This document shows, in pieces, positions 12,987 to 20,159 of a stretch of 23,731 nt of DNA. Within the stretch, counting starts at the first letter, position 1; each line of letters opens with the position of its first letter. A program made the translations under genes and the position numbers. This stretch comes from a virus, in the IMG/VR virus record IMGVR_UViG_3300005613_003651, positions 1 through 23,731 of that record, one strand, 5' to 3'. The notes under the pieces are model-generated. The model made no database searches. It saw only the letters and a list, made by a program, of their open reading frames with translations, and was not told the origin of the DNA.

Positions 12987-13192
12987 TGCCTGTTAAACCC
13001 AGAATAGCTGATATTCAATGCACTAGACTTCAATTTCAGCCTGGTGATAGAATATTGGTAAGGTCTCATCATAGACTAGATACTGATCAAATTAAAAAAT
13101 TAAAGAAATCAATAAAGAAGTGGGCAGGTGTCGAAGTTGAAATACTAGTATATTGCACATTAGATTTAGATATCCATGTCGAACAACAATAA
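12986..13192 (+). CDS. small phage protein with GDRILVR motif
   Basis: A 68-residue protein coupled to the previous gene by a one-base overlap (TAATG). It has LQFQPGDRILVRSHH (15-29), then TDQIKKLKKSIKKWAG and a final strand VEVEILVY. The pattern FxPGDRxLVR...L...Q...L...I.KWAG.dVEvL is one I associate with small proteins in tailed-phage structural modules that have no assigned function. The fold is probably beta-alpha-beta. It overlaps the following gene by 17 bases. Confidence 0.65.
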   Translation: MPVKPRIADIQCTRLQFQPGDRILVRSHHRLDTDQIKKLKKSIKKWAGVEVEILVYCTLDLDIHVEQQ

Positions 13193-13433
13193 TATACAAA
13201 CTGCCTTCGGTAAAGATGATGAATCTTTGGCCATTTTCCTTAGAAGAGTTAAAAAGTTTAACGATTACTTTTGTGAGTTAATGGCTGATGGTATAGATTT
13301 TACTTTGAGAATAGAAGTACATGGTAATAAAGGACGAATGATACATTGCCGAGTTTATAATGATGGATTTGAGCGTCCTAAAGATGTAGGGGTTCCTAAT
13401 GTAACTAAAAGAATAAGAAAAACTAATTATTGA
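13176..13433 (+). CDS. small phage protein, function unknown
   Basis: An 85-residue protein whose ATG lies inside the end of the preceding gene. A central helix (ESLAIFLRRVKKFNDYF) is followed by two strands (DFTLRIEVHGNKGRMIHC, then RVYNDGFERP). It is basic at the C-terminus (TKRIRKTNY). No motif is known. It ends a run of six small overlapping genes behind the portal gene and is followed by the first sizeable intergenic gap in the window. Confidence 0.6.
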   Translation: MSNNNNIQTAFGKDDESLAIFLRRVKKFNDYFCELMADGIDFTLRIEVHGNKGRMIHCRVYNDGFERPKDVGVPNVTKRIRKTNY

Positions 13434-13509
13434 TAGTTTTGCTATTGCCTAACATTTCAATTTAGTATATAGTTACAAAACAACAACGTCTAGGTGTTCC
13501 AGCGGCGAG

Positions 13510-13566
13510 ACCGCGACGTACTTGTAGCCCCCAAAAAGGGCACTTGTACTTCGCGGTTTTTCTTTT
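13510..13566 (+). terminator. structured terminator in the 13434-13578 gap
   Basis: ACCGCGA (13510-13516) pairs with TCGCGGT (13551-13557). Inside, GTAC pairs with GTAC and GCCC with GGGC around a loop of CCAAAAA, and TTTTTCTTTT follows. This is a strong intrinsic terminator signature, probably ending transcripts of the portal gene group. The inner part, with GCC..CA.AAAGG and a later TTGTACTT, loosely resembles the core of the elements at 18573-18606 and 22249-22282. The rest of this 145-base gap shows nothing certain. Confidence 0.7.
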
Positions 13567-13578
13567 GGAGTTTGTAAA

Positions 13579-14322
13579 ATGCGAAATGTAACTTTTTATC
13601 TTGGTCCTGCAAATGGTCTTGCTCAACGTGTTTTGCAGATCCGTCAAATATCAGTAGCAGGACAGGATACAGCTCCAGCTTTAGCAGTTAATGTAACTTT
13701 GGGTGCTGTAGCTAATACAACTCAGGCATTGGCTGATGGGTTAATGTGGCAGGCTATATTGACAGACACTACTGCAACTGGTGCAGTGTCTAGTCCTCAG
13801 ATACTTAATTTCCATACAGGTTTCTTGCAATTTCCTGGTCCTGAAAGTTTAGATGATAGTACTTTCTTCCGTATTTTACATATGGAAGATTTGTCATCTA
13901 GTAGTTCCAGTTCTAGTAGTAGTTCTCCGTCCAGCTCCAGCTGGTCTAGTAAGAGCAGTTCTTCCAGTTCTTCCAATTCTAGTAGTTCTAGTAGTTCTAG
14001 TAGTAGTTCTGCTACTAGTAGTAGTAGTTCTGTAACTAGCAGTAGTTCTGTAACTAGTAGTTCTAGTAGCAGTTCTGTAACTAGTAGTTCTAGTAGTAGT
14101 TCTGTAACTAGTAGTTCTAGTAGTGAAAGCAGTTCTAGTACTAGTAGTTCTAGTACTTCTAGTAGTTCTGTAACTAGTAGTTCTAGTTCTGTTACGAGTT
14201 CTAGTAGTTCTGTAACTAGTAGTAGCAGTCAAAGCAGTTCCAGTAGTTCTGTAACTAGTAGTTCTAGTAGTGAAAGCAGTTCTAGCAGTAAGAGTTCTAG
14301 TAGTTGGTCTACCCAATCCTAA
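13579..14322 (+). CDS. virion protein with beta domain and serine-rich tail
   Basis: A 247-residue protein with TTGGAG (13566-13571) before ATG 13579. Residues 1-105 are a small beta-rich domain (NVTFYLGPANGLAQRVLQI, LAVNVTLGAVANTTQALAD, QAILTDTTATGAVSSPQI) of a kind seen in phage appendage or decoration proteins. Residues 106-247 are nearly pure Ser with VT, E, W and K spacers (SSSSVTSSSSSVTSSS). The tail contains SPSSSSWSS and ends with SSSWSTQS; both features recur in the protein at 20160. It is probably exposed on the particle, where the poly-Ser tail could be a flexible or modified appendage. It is the first gene after the terminator at 13510 and precedes the capsid genes. Confidence 0.7.
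   Translation: MRNVTFYLGPANGLAQRVLQIRQISVAGQDTAPALAVNVTLGAVANTTQALADGLMWQAILTDTTATGAVSSPQILNFHTGFLQFPGPESLDDSTFFRILHMEDLSSSSSSSSSSSPSSSSWSSKSSSSSSSNSSSSSSSSSSSATSSSSSVTSSSSVTSSSSSSSVTSSSSSSSVTSSSSSESSSSTSSSSTSSSSVTSSSSSVTSSSSSVTSSSSQSSSSSSVTSSSSSESSSSSKSSSSWSTQS
13894..14319 (+). repeat. serine-codon repeat tract
   Basis: The coding tract for residues 106-247 consists mainly of TCTAGT/AGTAGT units with periodic GTAACT (Val-Thr) codons. It shares the block encoding SPSSSSWSS (near 13921) with the protein at 20160. The reverse strand is therefore also open over this span, giving a Thr/Arg-rich shadow frame that is not a gene. Confidence 0.9.
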
Positions 14323-14729
14323 TGAACAGGATAGTAGCAAAATGGAATAAGCATCAGGAACGAACAAAAGAACACGTTCCTGATGCTATCCAAATAGATG
14401 AAGATACTAAGTTTTATTTTAGTGAGGAACCTGAAATGGATTATGATACAAGCCTTACCAAAGTGCAATTCCGTAGTCTTATTAAGCTTATGAAGACAGC
14501 GGATTTGGGTATAGCTGAAACAGTAAGGTCAAACTCTTTTAAGGCTTTGAAAAGGTTAAAGGTTAAGAGGGATCTTTCTAAAGCTGTAAAGGGTATTCCC
14601 AAGGGACATACAGAAGTCAATGTAGGGAATATTGTTGCTTGGCTTGAAAAAGTAGATCCTGCTGATCCTAAAGCCGTAGCACAAGTAGTAGCAGTTGACG
14701 CAACAGCAGTTACTAGAATGAGTAGCTAA
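14322..14729 (+). CDS. small phage protein, function unknown
   Basis: A 135-residue protein. The ATG at 14322 is chosen because it overlaps the stop of the serine-rich gene by one base (TAATG); the frame is open to a TTG at 14304, but that would lie inside the Ser-rich coding sequence. It has an acidic stretch (IDEDTKFYFSEEPEMDYD), a helical centre (KVQFRSLIKLMKTADLG, then SNSFKALKRLKVKRDL) and a C-terminal segment ending VAVDATAVTRMSS. I do not recognise it. A perfect 12-bp stem-loop lies 29 bases inside the gene (14351-14386). Confidence 0.6.
   Translation: MNRIVAKWNKHQERTKEHVPDAIQIDEDTKFYFSEEPEMDYDTSLTKVQFRSLIKLMKTADLGIAETVRSNSFKALKRLKVKRDLSKAVKGIPKGHTEVNVGNIVAWLEKVDPADPKAVAQVVAVDATAVTRMSS
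14351..14386 (+). promoter_or_regulatory. perfect 12-bp stem-loop within 5' coding region
   Basis: GCATCAGGAACG (14351-14362) and CGTTCCTGATGC (14375-14386) are exact complements around a 12-base A-rich loop. No T-run follows, so it is not a standard terminator. It lies 29 bases after the stop of the abundant-looking serine-rich protein and inside the next gene. It could protect the upstream 3' end or limit translation of the downstream gene. Confidence 0.6.
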
Positions 14730-14731
14730 AA

Positions 14732-15028
14732 ATGTTTATAGGTTATGAACAAGTAGCTGTTACTAATGCTGTTCAAACGGCAGCAGCTTTAACTATTCCT
14801 GCTAGTACTACTCATGTGCAAATACAAGCAGAAACTAGGGATGTCCGTTATACAATGGATGGTACGGACCCTACTGCTACAACGGGAATGATTTTTGCTG
14901 CTACAGCACCAGAACCATTATATGAGTTTTTGTCTGAAGATCTGCATAGGATTAGGTTTATAGCGGATGGTGGTGGACAGGGTGATCCATTGTTAAACTT
15001 CCATTATTCAACTGGAAGGGTAGTCTAA
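14732..15028 (+). CDS. small beta-rich virion protein (possible decoration protein)
   Basis: A 98-residue protein starting two bases after the previous stop, without Shine-Dalgarno. It is Ala/Thr-rich with strands throughout. The segment DVRYTMDGTDPTATTG (38-53) matches the pattern V.YT.DGsdPt..tG of Ig-like domains found at the C-terminus of hexosaminidases and in small phage structural proteins. LYEFLSEDLHRIRFIADGG follows. No catalytic residue is seen. Its place just before the prohead protease suggests a capsid-associated protein, but tail or fibre association is also possible. Confidence 0.6.
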   Translation: MFIGYEQVAVTNAVQTAAALTIPASTTHVQIQAETRDVRYTMDGTDPTATTGMIFAATAPEPLYEFLSEDLHRIRFIADGGGQGDPLLNFHYSTGRVV

Positions 15029-15033
15029 TTCCA

Positions 15034-16836
15034 TTGCCTACACCAAGACAAAATGAGACACAACAAGAATTTGTAAGTCGATGTGTGGCTAGTGATGTTG
15101 TACAACAAGATTTCGATACACAATCCCAACGATTAGCTGTTTGCTATAGTCAATGGCGTCAATCACAGGAACGTGATATGGATACTGAAACAAAGCTTCT
15201 TAGTCAAATTAAGAATAGGAAGCAAAAAAATACTCAGTTCAATTATGGCATACTTACTGCTGATAGGTATGTAAAAACACTTCAGGATGGAGTGGGATTA
15301 GATTTTTGTTATAAGTATGCCTCTACTAGGCAAACCAGCTTTGATGATGTATTGACTAAAGCGTCTAATACTCTTGTATACAGTAATCCGGATATGGTTG
15401 TACAAGAGAAAAAAGTCAATATAGAAGACTATGAACTGCCTAAAAATACTTTGATGGCTTTTAGTCATGTATTGACTACTTCTAGGAAAGACAGAGATGG
15501 AGACATTCTTAGAACTAAGGGGGCTGAAGTAGATCCTAATATGCTTTTGCTTTGGCAGCACGTTCATACTTTACCTATCGGTAAGATGATTGCTGTTACT
15601 AAGCAGAGTAACAAAGAATTAATTGTAGTATCAGCTATTGTGGATATGAACGAGTTATCCCACGATGCTGCTGTTATGATTGATAATAAAATGGGCAGGT
15701 TTTCTCATGGGTTTAGAGCATTGGAGTATGAGGAATTAAAAGAGGAAGATCCAAACGACATTTATGGATTTGACATTAAACGATTTGAGGTAATGGAAGA
15801 ATCTTTAGTGTCTGTTCCTGCAAATTCTGATGCCGAAACTCAAGAGGTTCTTTTATCATTAGTAGAAGATGGAAAAATGACAAGTCCTCTTATGAAAGAG
15901 TATGGAAAGTCTATAAAAGAACGTAGAAACGTAATAGTTCCTGGTATTTCTATTAAAGATAGTGTAGGGGATACCAGCCGAGAATTAACTTGTAATTCAT
16001 TTGCCGATCTGAAAGCCGCTGTAGATGCTGGCTTGGTGAAAGGTGTTCAAAATGAGAACGAGTCCGGAAGTGGAAGCGAAGAGGAAAAAGGAAAAGGAGG
16101 AAGCTCACCAGAAGAAGCCAATGAAGCAGAATCTAGGAAGGAAACAAAGGAAACTACCTGTTCAGAAATAGAAAAAAGATATGCTGGTGAATTGGATGGT
16201 TCTTGGGAATGGATAGAAAGAACCCTTAGAGGTAAAGTAAAATCTTATCTTCTTGCCATGCGTATAAGTGTGGGAGAACGTGATTGGGTACGAATTATAG
16301 GAACGTATTCAGACTATGTTGTTGTTTGTGTAGAGAAACCAGAAGTAGGTGTAGCTGACGAATATCGTTATTTTAAAATCAGTTGGGAAATGAAGGAGGG
16401 AGAACCCTCTTTTTATGGTGAACCTACTTCAGTAAACATAACAACAAATGTGGAAGTTCGCAATTTTGCGGGTTTATATTCTATAAAATCCCAGTTAAAG
16501 AACAGTAAGTCTGGTAGGACTATATCAAAAGCTAATGAGACAAAGTTAATAGAAGTAAAAGAAAGCCTTAATGAAATACTAGGAATGGATGGTGTTTCAA
16601 GAACTATAAAGGCATTAGTAAGAATAGCTTTGTCTGATTTGGAAGGAATATTAGCTTCTCTAAGTGATGTGGAAGAGACTAGTACAGAGCAGATCGATAT
16701 AAAACAAGCCATAACATTTGTTCTGACAGAGGCTACCAAAGAACAGCAAACTCATTTACTTAATTGCCTAAAAGCTATTGAAGCTTCTGTTCAGAACGAT
16801 CTTACTAGCCAGTATCGTGATTTAATTGGTGTCTAA
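15034..16836 (+). CDS. prohead maturation protease with long C-terminal extension
   Basis: A 600-residue protein apparently starting at TTG 15034. It has three regions. Residues 1-45 contain QEFVSRCVASDVVQQDF and QRLAVCYSQWR, a short Cys-containing module often preceding phage proteases or portals. Residues about 125-275 are the HK97-type (S78/U35) prohead protease: WQHVHTLPIGK (174-184) with the likely catalytic His176, FSHGF (223-227) with the likely catalytic Ser224, and MEESLVSVPANSDAE (254-268). Residues about 280-600 are an extension with an acidic, disordered link (SGSGSEEEKGKGG), a beta-rich domain (SWEWIERTLRGKV to FKISWEM) and a helical end (ALSDLEGILASLSDV). The extension may serve as a scaffold, cleaved on maturation. 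The protease should process the capsid protein encoded next. A TTG start is unusual for such a gene. Confidence 0.85.
   Translation: MPTPRQNETQQEFVSRCVASDVVQQDFDTQSQRLAVCYSQWRQSQERDMDTETKLLSQIKNRKQKNTQFNYGILTADRYVKTLQDGVGLDFCYKYASTRQTSFDDVLTKASNTLVYSNPDMVVQEKKVNIEDYELPKNTLMAFSHVLTTSRKDRDGDILRTKGAEVDPNMLLLWQHVHTLPIGKMIAVTKQSNKELIVVSAIVDMNELSHDAAVMIDNKMGRFSHGFRALEYEELKEEDPNDIYGFDIKRFEVMEESLVSVPANSDAETQEVLLSLVEDGKMTSPLMKEYGKSIKERRNVIVPGISIKDSVGDTSRELTCNSFADLKAAVDAGLVKGVQNENESGSGSEEEKGKGGSSPEEANEAESRKETKETTCSEIEKRYAGELDGSWEWIERTLRGKVKSYLLAMRISVGERDWVRIIGTYSDYVVVCVEKPEVGVADEYRYFKISWEMKEGEPSFYGEPTSVNITTNVEVRNFAGLYSIKSQLKNSKSGRTISKANETKLIEVKESLNEILGMDGVSRTIKALVRIALSDLEGILASLSDVEETSTEQIDIKQAITFVLTEATKEQQTHLLNCLKAIEASVQNDLTSQYRDLIGV
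16393..16414 (+). terminator. short terminator-like hairpin inside the protease gene
   Basis: AAGGAGGG (16393-16400) pairs with CCCTCTTT (16405-16412), with one G-U pair, around an AGAA tetraloop, and ends in a T-run to 16414. It is a compact intrinsic-terminator shape within an intact coding sequence, upstream of the capsid gene. Partial attenuation is possible; chance is also plausible given its size. Confidence 0.3.
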
Positions 16837-16896
16837 TGATGCGTTGCGGCGGTCGTAACGATCTTTACTTTGTGTTTTGTTACTAGGAGGTTTGTC

Positions 16897-18534
16897 ATGC
16901 CGCTTACCAAAGCTCTGCGTGACTGGCTCGTCAAAAACTGCGAAGTTGCTACTGATGCAGATGACGAGACCTTTAAGAAGGCCGCCGGAACAGCTATGGC
17001 CGAAGGCAAGCTTACGGTGGAAGAGTTTACTAAGTTGACCAAAGATCCCGTAGAGGAGAAGGCCAACGAATTTAAGTCTATGTTGGAAGGACTTACTTCT
17101 AACATTGGTAAGCTAACTGAGTTGATGCTTGCTAAGGAAACTCCTAAAGAGACTCCTAAAGAGACTCCTAAAGAGACTTCTGTAGAGGACAAGGAAACTA
17201 AGCCTACTCCAAAGGAGAAGCAAGAGCCGACTGAATTAGAAAAGATTTTTTCTGGTATCGGAGGTAATGCTGCTGATCCTGGTGAGAAGACTTTGGACAT
17301 TCGGGTTAAGGAAGCTGCTGAACAGTATTCGGATACTAAGTCGGCTCTGCTTTATCCTACTGAGTCGAAGTCTGGTGCAGCTCATCCTAAAGCCGGTCAA
17401 CGAGTAGTGAATTACTCAGATGGTGGCCGTCCTTTGGATGAGCCTAGTGAGTTGGATAAGGCTATTGCAGGTGCTTTTGCCAAGTATTGTATTTCTAAGA
17501 ACCAGTCTGGTGGAAGTCGTACACTTGGTTTCCAGAAAATGCCTCAGCATGATAAGGAACTTCTTTATTATGCCGCTGACAAGATGAGTTGGTGTGGTGC
17601 TAACTATGATAGTGATTACGAACAGATTAAAGATCGTAAGCTCACTACGATAGAAAAGCAGTCGTTGTTTGATGATGGAATCGGTGGTGCCTCGGGTGGT
17701 ACTGAAGCTGTTCCTATTGTCTTTGACGATATGGTAATTAGTACTCCCTTGCTTTACGGTGAACTGTTCCCGCTGGTAAATGTTGTGCCTGTGGAACGTC
17801 GACGTATTGAAGGGGTGCAGGTTGGTCAAGTGACGGGCAATTGGGGTAGTGTTGATAGTACTGCCATTGCCCTGTTCAATACTGCTGGATATGTAACAGC
17901 TTTTGATACCACTATCTTTAAGTGGGCTGCTGCTGTCCGTGTCGGTCTTGATTTCCTTAGTGATACTCCTATCGATTTCGGGGCGATTATTACCCGACAG
18001 ATTGGAGAGGAATTACTGAGGCAGTTAGATAACGTAATTGCCAATGGTACTGGTGCTAACCAACCTCTTGGTGTTCAAACTAGTGCTGGTACTACTGTGG
18101 CTTTTGCTGGAGTTGGAGCAGCGGCTACTCTTGGTAATTATGAGTTGCTTAGATTTGCTGTTGCTAAGCAAGAGCATACGGCTGCTCTAAAGAATACGGC
18201 TGTATTTTGTAGTACAGAAGTTAGTTATCAACGTGCTAAGGGTATTCCTGTTGGTGCTGCTGATGCCAGGCGTCTTGGTGGTATGAACTACGATGATTAC
18301 TCATGGATGCAACGTCCTTACAAGATTAATGCCAACTTGGCTAACAACCAAGTTTGGTATGCTATCTTAGGTCGTTACCGTATGTATCGTAGACGTGGTA
18401 TCAACTTCCGTACTACTACGGAAGGTCGTACTTTGGTACAGGCTAACGAGTTGTTAATTACGGCTTCCGGTCGTTATGGTGGTCAATTGGAAAGAGGAGC
18501 AGCCGCCGGTAATACGGTTACTGCACAAGCGTAG
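16897..18534 (+). CDS. major capsid protein, HK97 fold
   Basis: A 545-residue protein. ATG 16897 is chosen over the open frame from 16870 because AGGAGG (16885-16890), the best Shine-Dalgarno in the window, lies six bases upstream. Residues about 1-170 are a helical and charged pre-domain, with TPKE repeated (ETPKETPKETPKET), that probably acts as a scaffold and is removed by the protease encoded upstream. The HK97-like part includes GGASGGTEAVPIVFDDMVI (entry to the E-loop/P-domain), VPVERRRIEGVQVGQVTG, WAAAVRVGLDFLSDTPID, QIGEELLRQLDNVIANGTG and a C-terminal GRYRMYRRRGINFRTTTEG with the final ASGRYGGQL. It makes the icosahedral shell. The codon choice looks GC-richer than its neighbours, as expected for a strongly expressed gene. 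Confidence 0.92.
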   Translation: MPLTKALRDWLVKNCEVATDADDETFKKAAGTAMAEGKLTVEEFTKLTKDPVEEKANEFKSMLEGLTSNIGKLTELMLAKETPKETPKETPKETSVEDKETKPTPKEKQEPTELEKIFSGIGGNAADPGEKTLDIRVKEAAEQYSDTKSALLYPTESKSGAAHPKAGQRVVNYSDGGRPLDEPSELDKAIAGAFAKYCISKNQSGGSRTLGFQKMPQHDKELLYYAADKMSWCGANYDSDYEQIKDRKLTTIEKQSLFDDGIGGASGGTEAVPIVFDDMVISTPLLYGELFPLVNVVPVERRRIEGVQVGQVTGNWGSVDSTAIALFNTAGYVTAFDTTIFKWAAAVRVGLDFLSDTPIDFGAIITRQIGEELLRQLDNVIANGTGANQPLGVQTSAGTTVAFAGVGAAATLGNYELLRFAVAKQEHTAALKNTAVFCSTEVSYQRAKGIPVGAADARRLGGMNYDDYSWMQRPYKINANLANNQVWYAILGRYRMYRRRGINFRTTTEGRTLVQANELLITASGRYGGQLERGAAAGNTVTAQA

Positions 18535-18548
18535 TCTTTCCTCGGCAG

Positions 18549-18634
18549 ACCCTACCGCCGGTTTTCCTACGTCACTACGCCTGCATAAAGGCTTTGTATT
18601 TGTGACTGAATCCTTTCCCGGCGGTAGGGTTTTT
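18549..18634 (+). terminator. large structured terminator after the capsid gene
   Basis: ACCCTACCGCCGG (18549-18561) and CCGGCGGTAGGGT (18618-18630) form a perfect 13-bp GC-rich stem followed by TTTTT. The 56 bases between them are not a simple loop. GTCAC (18571-18575) pairs with GTGAC (18602-18606), and inside that GCCT (18579-18582) can pair with AGGC (18589-18592). The result is a branched or extended RNA of over 80 bases. It probably ends or stabilises the capsid mRNA. Bases 18573-18606 recur at 22249-22282 with two changes. The rest of the 18535-18662 gap holds only the upstream region of the next gene. Confidence 0.8.
18573..18606 (+). repeat. 34-base intergenic core element, copy A
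   Basis: This core differs from the copy at 22249-22282 at only two of 34 positions. Its ends read CACTACGCCTGCATAAAGG and TTTGTATTTGTGAC. One difference (T instead of C in GCAYAAAGG) changes a C-G pair to U-G in a possible CAYAAA/TTTGTG helix, so pairing is kept. It lies within the terminator structure after the capsid gene. Confidence 0.75.
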
Positions 18635-18662
18635 ATCAATCTTTTAATACTGGAGAGAAGAA

Positions 18663-19262
18663 ATGGCTTCTGTTGCAGAGGAAAAGAAAACAACGGTATT
18701 TCCTTTCGCTATTGAATTTGATTCATGTTCTAATAGTGATTACAAACTTAACTCTTTGCCAGAGTATAAGTTTCGGAGTGCTTTAAAGACTCATAGAACA
18801 GTTATGGATAATGAGACTGGTGAGGAAGCTGTACCTGTGGATATGATACAGGGACTTAGCATGCTTCCTACAATCCCTGGGATGCAATTGCATGTAAATC
18901 CTACTGATCGTACTTTTGAGATTATTGATCCTTTGTGTGATCGACAGGATTTGACAGACAGAATTGCTAAGGTAATTAATAGTCAAGGTGCAATTCGGGC
19001 AGATAAGGGAGTACGAGGAGTTCCTACTGTTAAAGGGAATTTAGACGTACATAGGATGAAAACACTTTGTCGTGAAATGGTAATGCTTTTGGATGCTGGT
19101 GAGGCAGAACTAGTAAAGGGTGTTAAGCCCAGTCTTCAAGCCATTTCTAAATTGCCTGGAAAGTTCTTACTGAATCCTGGTAGTCAGATACAAAACAATC
19201 TTCCTAGATATGAGGAAGATTATGATGTTTGGCTTGAGAATTTGAAAAAGCATGGCGGTTAA
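18663..19262 (+). CDS. phage protein downstream of capsid, function unknown
   Basis: A 199-residue protein with GGAGAG (18652-18657) before ATG 18663. The sequence looks globular with PFAIEFDSCSNSDYKLNSL, MIQGLSMLPTIPGMQLHVN, the strand DRTFEIIDPLCDRQD, a helix VHRMKTLCREMVMLLD and a Pro-rich end (ISKLPGKFLLNPGSQIQ). I recognise no motif. In phages with this gene order, a head-completion or tail-joining protein is often found in this place, but the sequence gives no decisive cue. It overlaps the next gene by 11 bases. Confidence 0.65.
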   Translation: MASVAEEKKTTVFPFAIEFDSCSNSDYKLNSLPEYKFRSALKTHRTVMDNETGEEAVPVDMIQGLSMLPTIPGMQLHVNPTDRTFEIIDPLCDRQDLTDRIAKVINSQGAIRADKGVRGVPTVKGNLDVHRMKTLCREMVMLLDAGEAELVKGVKPSLQAISKLPGKFLLNPGSQIQNNLPRYEEDYDVWLENLKKHGG

Positions 19263-19650
19263 GTTGAAAGTAAAATGGTACGGGAAGGAAATAGAAAAAT
19301 TAGCTTCCCGTACCATGAAAGAACGAGTAAAGTATGCTACCAAGCATTTACGGGCAGCAGTTAGAGAAAACATAAGTGTCCCTGTAAAAAAGACTACTGG
19401 TCCTCGTGGTGGGATAAGGAAAGGGCGGAGTAAGCCTGGTGAATATCCTAGAAGGGATTTAGGAACATTAAAGAAAGATATTTTTGGAGAGGTTCATCAG
19501 ACTTCCAAGGGTGTATGGGATGGCTTTGTAGGATCTACTTTGGATTATGCTTTCTACTTAGAAATGGAAAACATATTAGATAGATCCTTTCTTAGGCGTT
19601 CTTTGAGAGAAGAACTAGGAACTATAAAAGACATTTTAACTGAGCCATAA
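19252..19650 (+). CDS. neck/tail-joining protein, HK97 gp10-like
   Basis: A 132-residue basic protein matching the HK97 gp10-like family. The N-terminus has a helix bearing ASRTMKERVKYATKHLRAA (conserved alpha helix of the family), followed by IRKGRSKPGEYPRRDLGTL, equivalent to the family motif S.PGepP....G.L, then SIxx-type strands VGSTLDYAFYLEM (the VG....YA.ylE signature) and RSFLRRSLREEL. It acts in the connection of head and tail. The start lies within the previous gene. A perfect 13-bp stem-loop occupies 19275-19316, 23 bases after the start. Confidence 0.85.
   Translation: MAVKLKVKWYGKEIEKLASRTMKERVKYATKHLRAAVRENISVPVKKTTGPRGGIRKGRSKPGEYPRRDLGTLKKDIFGEVHQTSKGVWDGFVGSTLDYAFYLEMENILDRSFLRRSLREELGTIKDILTEP
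19275..19316 (+). promoter_or_regulatory. perfect 13-bp stem-loop within 5' coding region
   Basis: ATGGTACGGGAAG (19275-19287) and CTTCCCGTACCAT (19304-19316) are exact complements with a 16-base A-rich loop. No T-run follows. It begins 13 bases after the stop of the upstream gene and lies inside the gp10-like gene. Such a stem is improbable by chance at this length and could affect mRNA processing or translation. Confidence 0.65.
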
Positions 19651-20145
19651 ATGTCAGTAGCTTCAGCCGATGTTCATAAAGCTGTAACTGCTGTTTGGAA
19701 CGCAAGTACATTAGATGCTTTGTTTCAAGCTTTGTGGGCTAGTGGTGTTGGTGAGTACACAGTACTAAATGATCAAGAGGCAGCCCCTAACCAACCCTTT
19801 CCCTATTGTGTATATGAACTCACTCTTAGTTCCACAACGGATAGAATGTCTGGAGATGGAAGTACAATTAGGGAAGTTAGGAATATAGCTTGGAACTTTC
19901 ATGTACATGCCAGACAAGTGGATGGTGATGCTAGAACAGCTAAGGAAATAGCAGCTTATTTAGCTGAAGAGATTATGAAAGTTTTTGGTGGTCATCCTAC
20001 AGTAGCAGCTACAGATTTATCTTTGGATAGTGGAGGATTCTTAATTTCTGAGTATCAAAGTGACTTTGGAATTAGGACTGGAGATCAGACACATCGATGG
20101 GACATTCAGTATATTTTTAAAATTGACGTTCCCATAGCTGTATAA
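19651..20145 (+). CDS. tail terminator/completion protein
   Basis: A 164-residue protein starting on the base after the previous stop. The pattern fits small tail-terminator proteins of the DUF3168/gpU-like type: N-terminal helix (VTAVWNASTLDALFQAL), the strand NQPFPYCVYELTLSSTTD with the P-Y-x-V-y core, EVRNIAWNFHVHARQVDGD, a helix AKEIAAYLAEEIMKVFGG and a last strand THRWDIQYIFKIDV. These proteins cap the tail tube and join it to the neck. Gene order (gp10-like, terminator, tail tube) agrees with the assignment. Confidence 0.75.
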   Translation: MSVASADVHKAVTAVWNASTLDALFQALWASGVGEYTVLNDQEAAPNQPFPYCVYELTLSSTTDRMSGDGSTIREVRNIAWNFHVHARQVDGDARTAKEIAAYLAEEIMKVFGGHPTVAATDLSLDSGGFLISEYQSDFGIRTGDQTHRWDIQYIFKIDVPIAV

Positions 20146-20159
20146 AGTGAGAAATTGTC

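Noticed and set aside
13894-14367. Long open frame on the - strand rich in Thr and Arg
   Set aside because: It is the reverse reading of the Ser-codon repeat, which lacks stop codons on both strands. The + strand frame has a folded N-terminal domain and a ribosome-binding site.
16833-17300. 155-residue frame on the - strand
   Set aside because: It is antisense to the start of the capsid gene, which has the strongest Shine-Dalgarno in the window and a recognisable product. The frame shows only low-complexity Ser/Val sequence.
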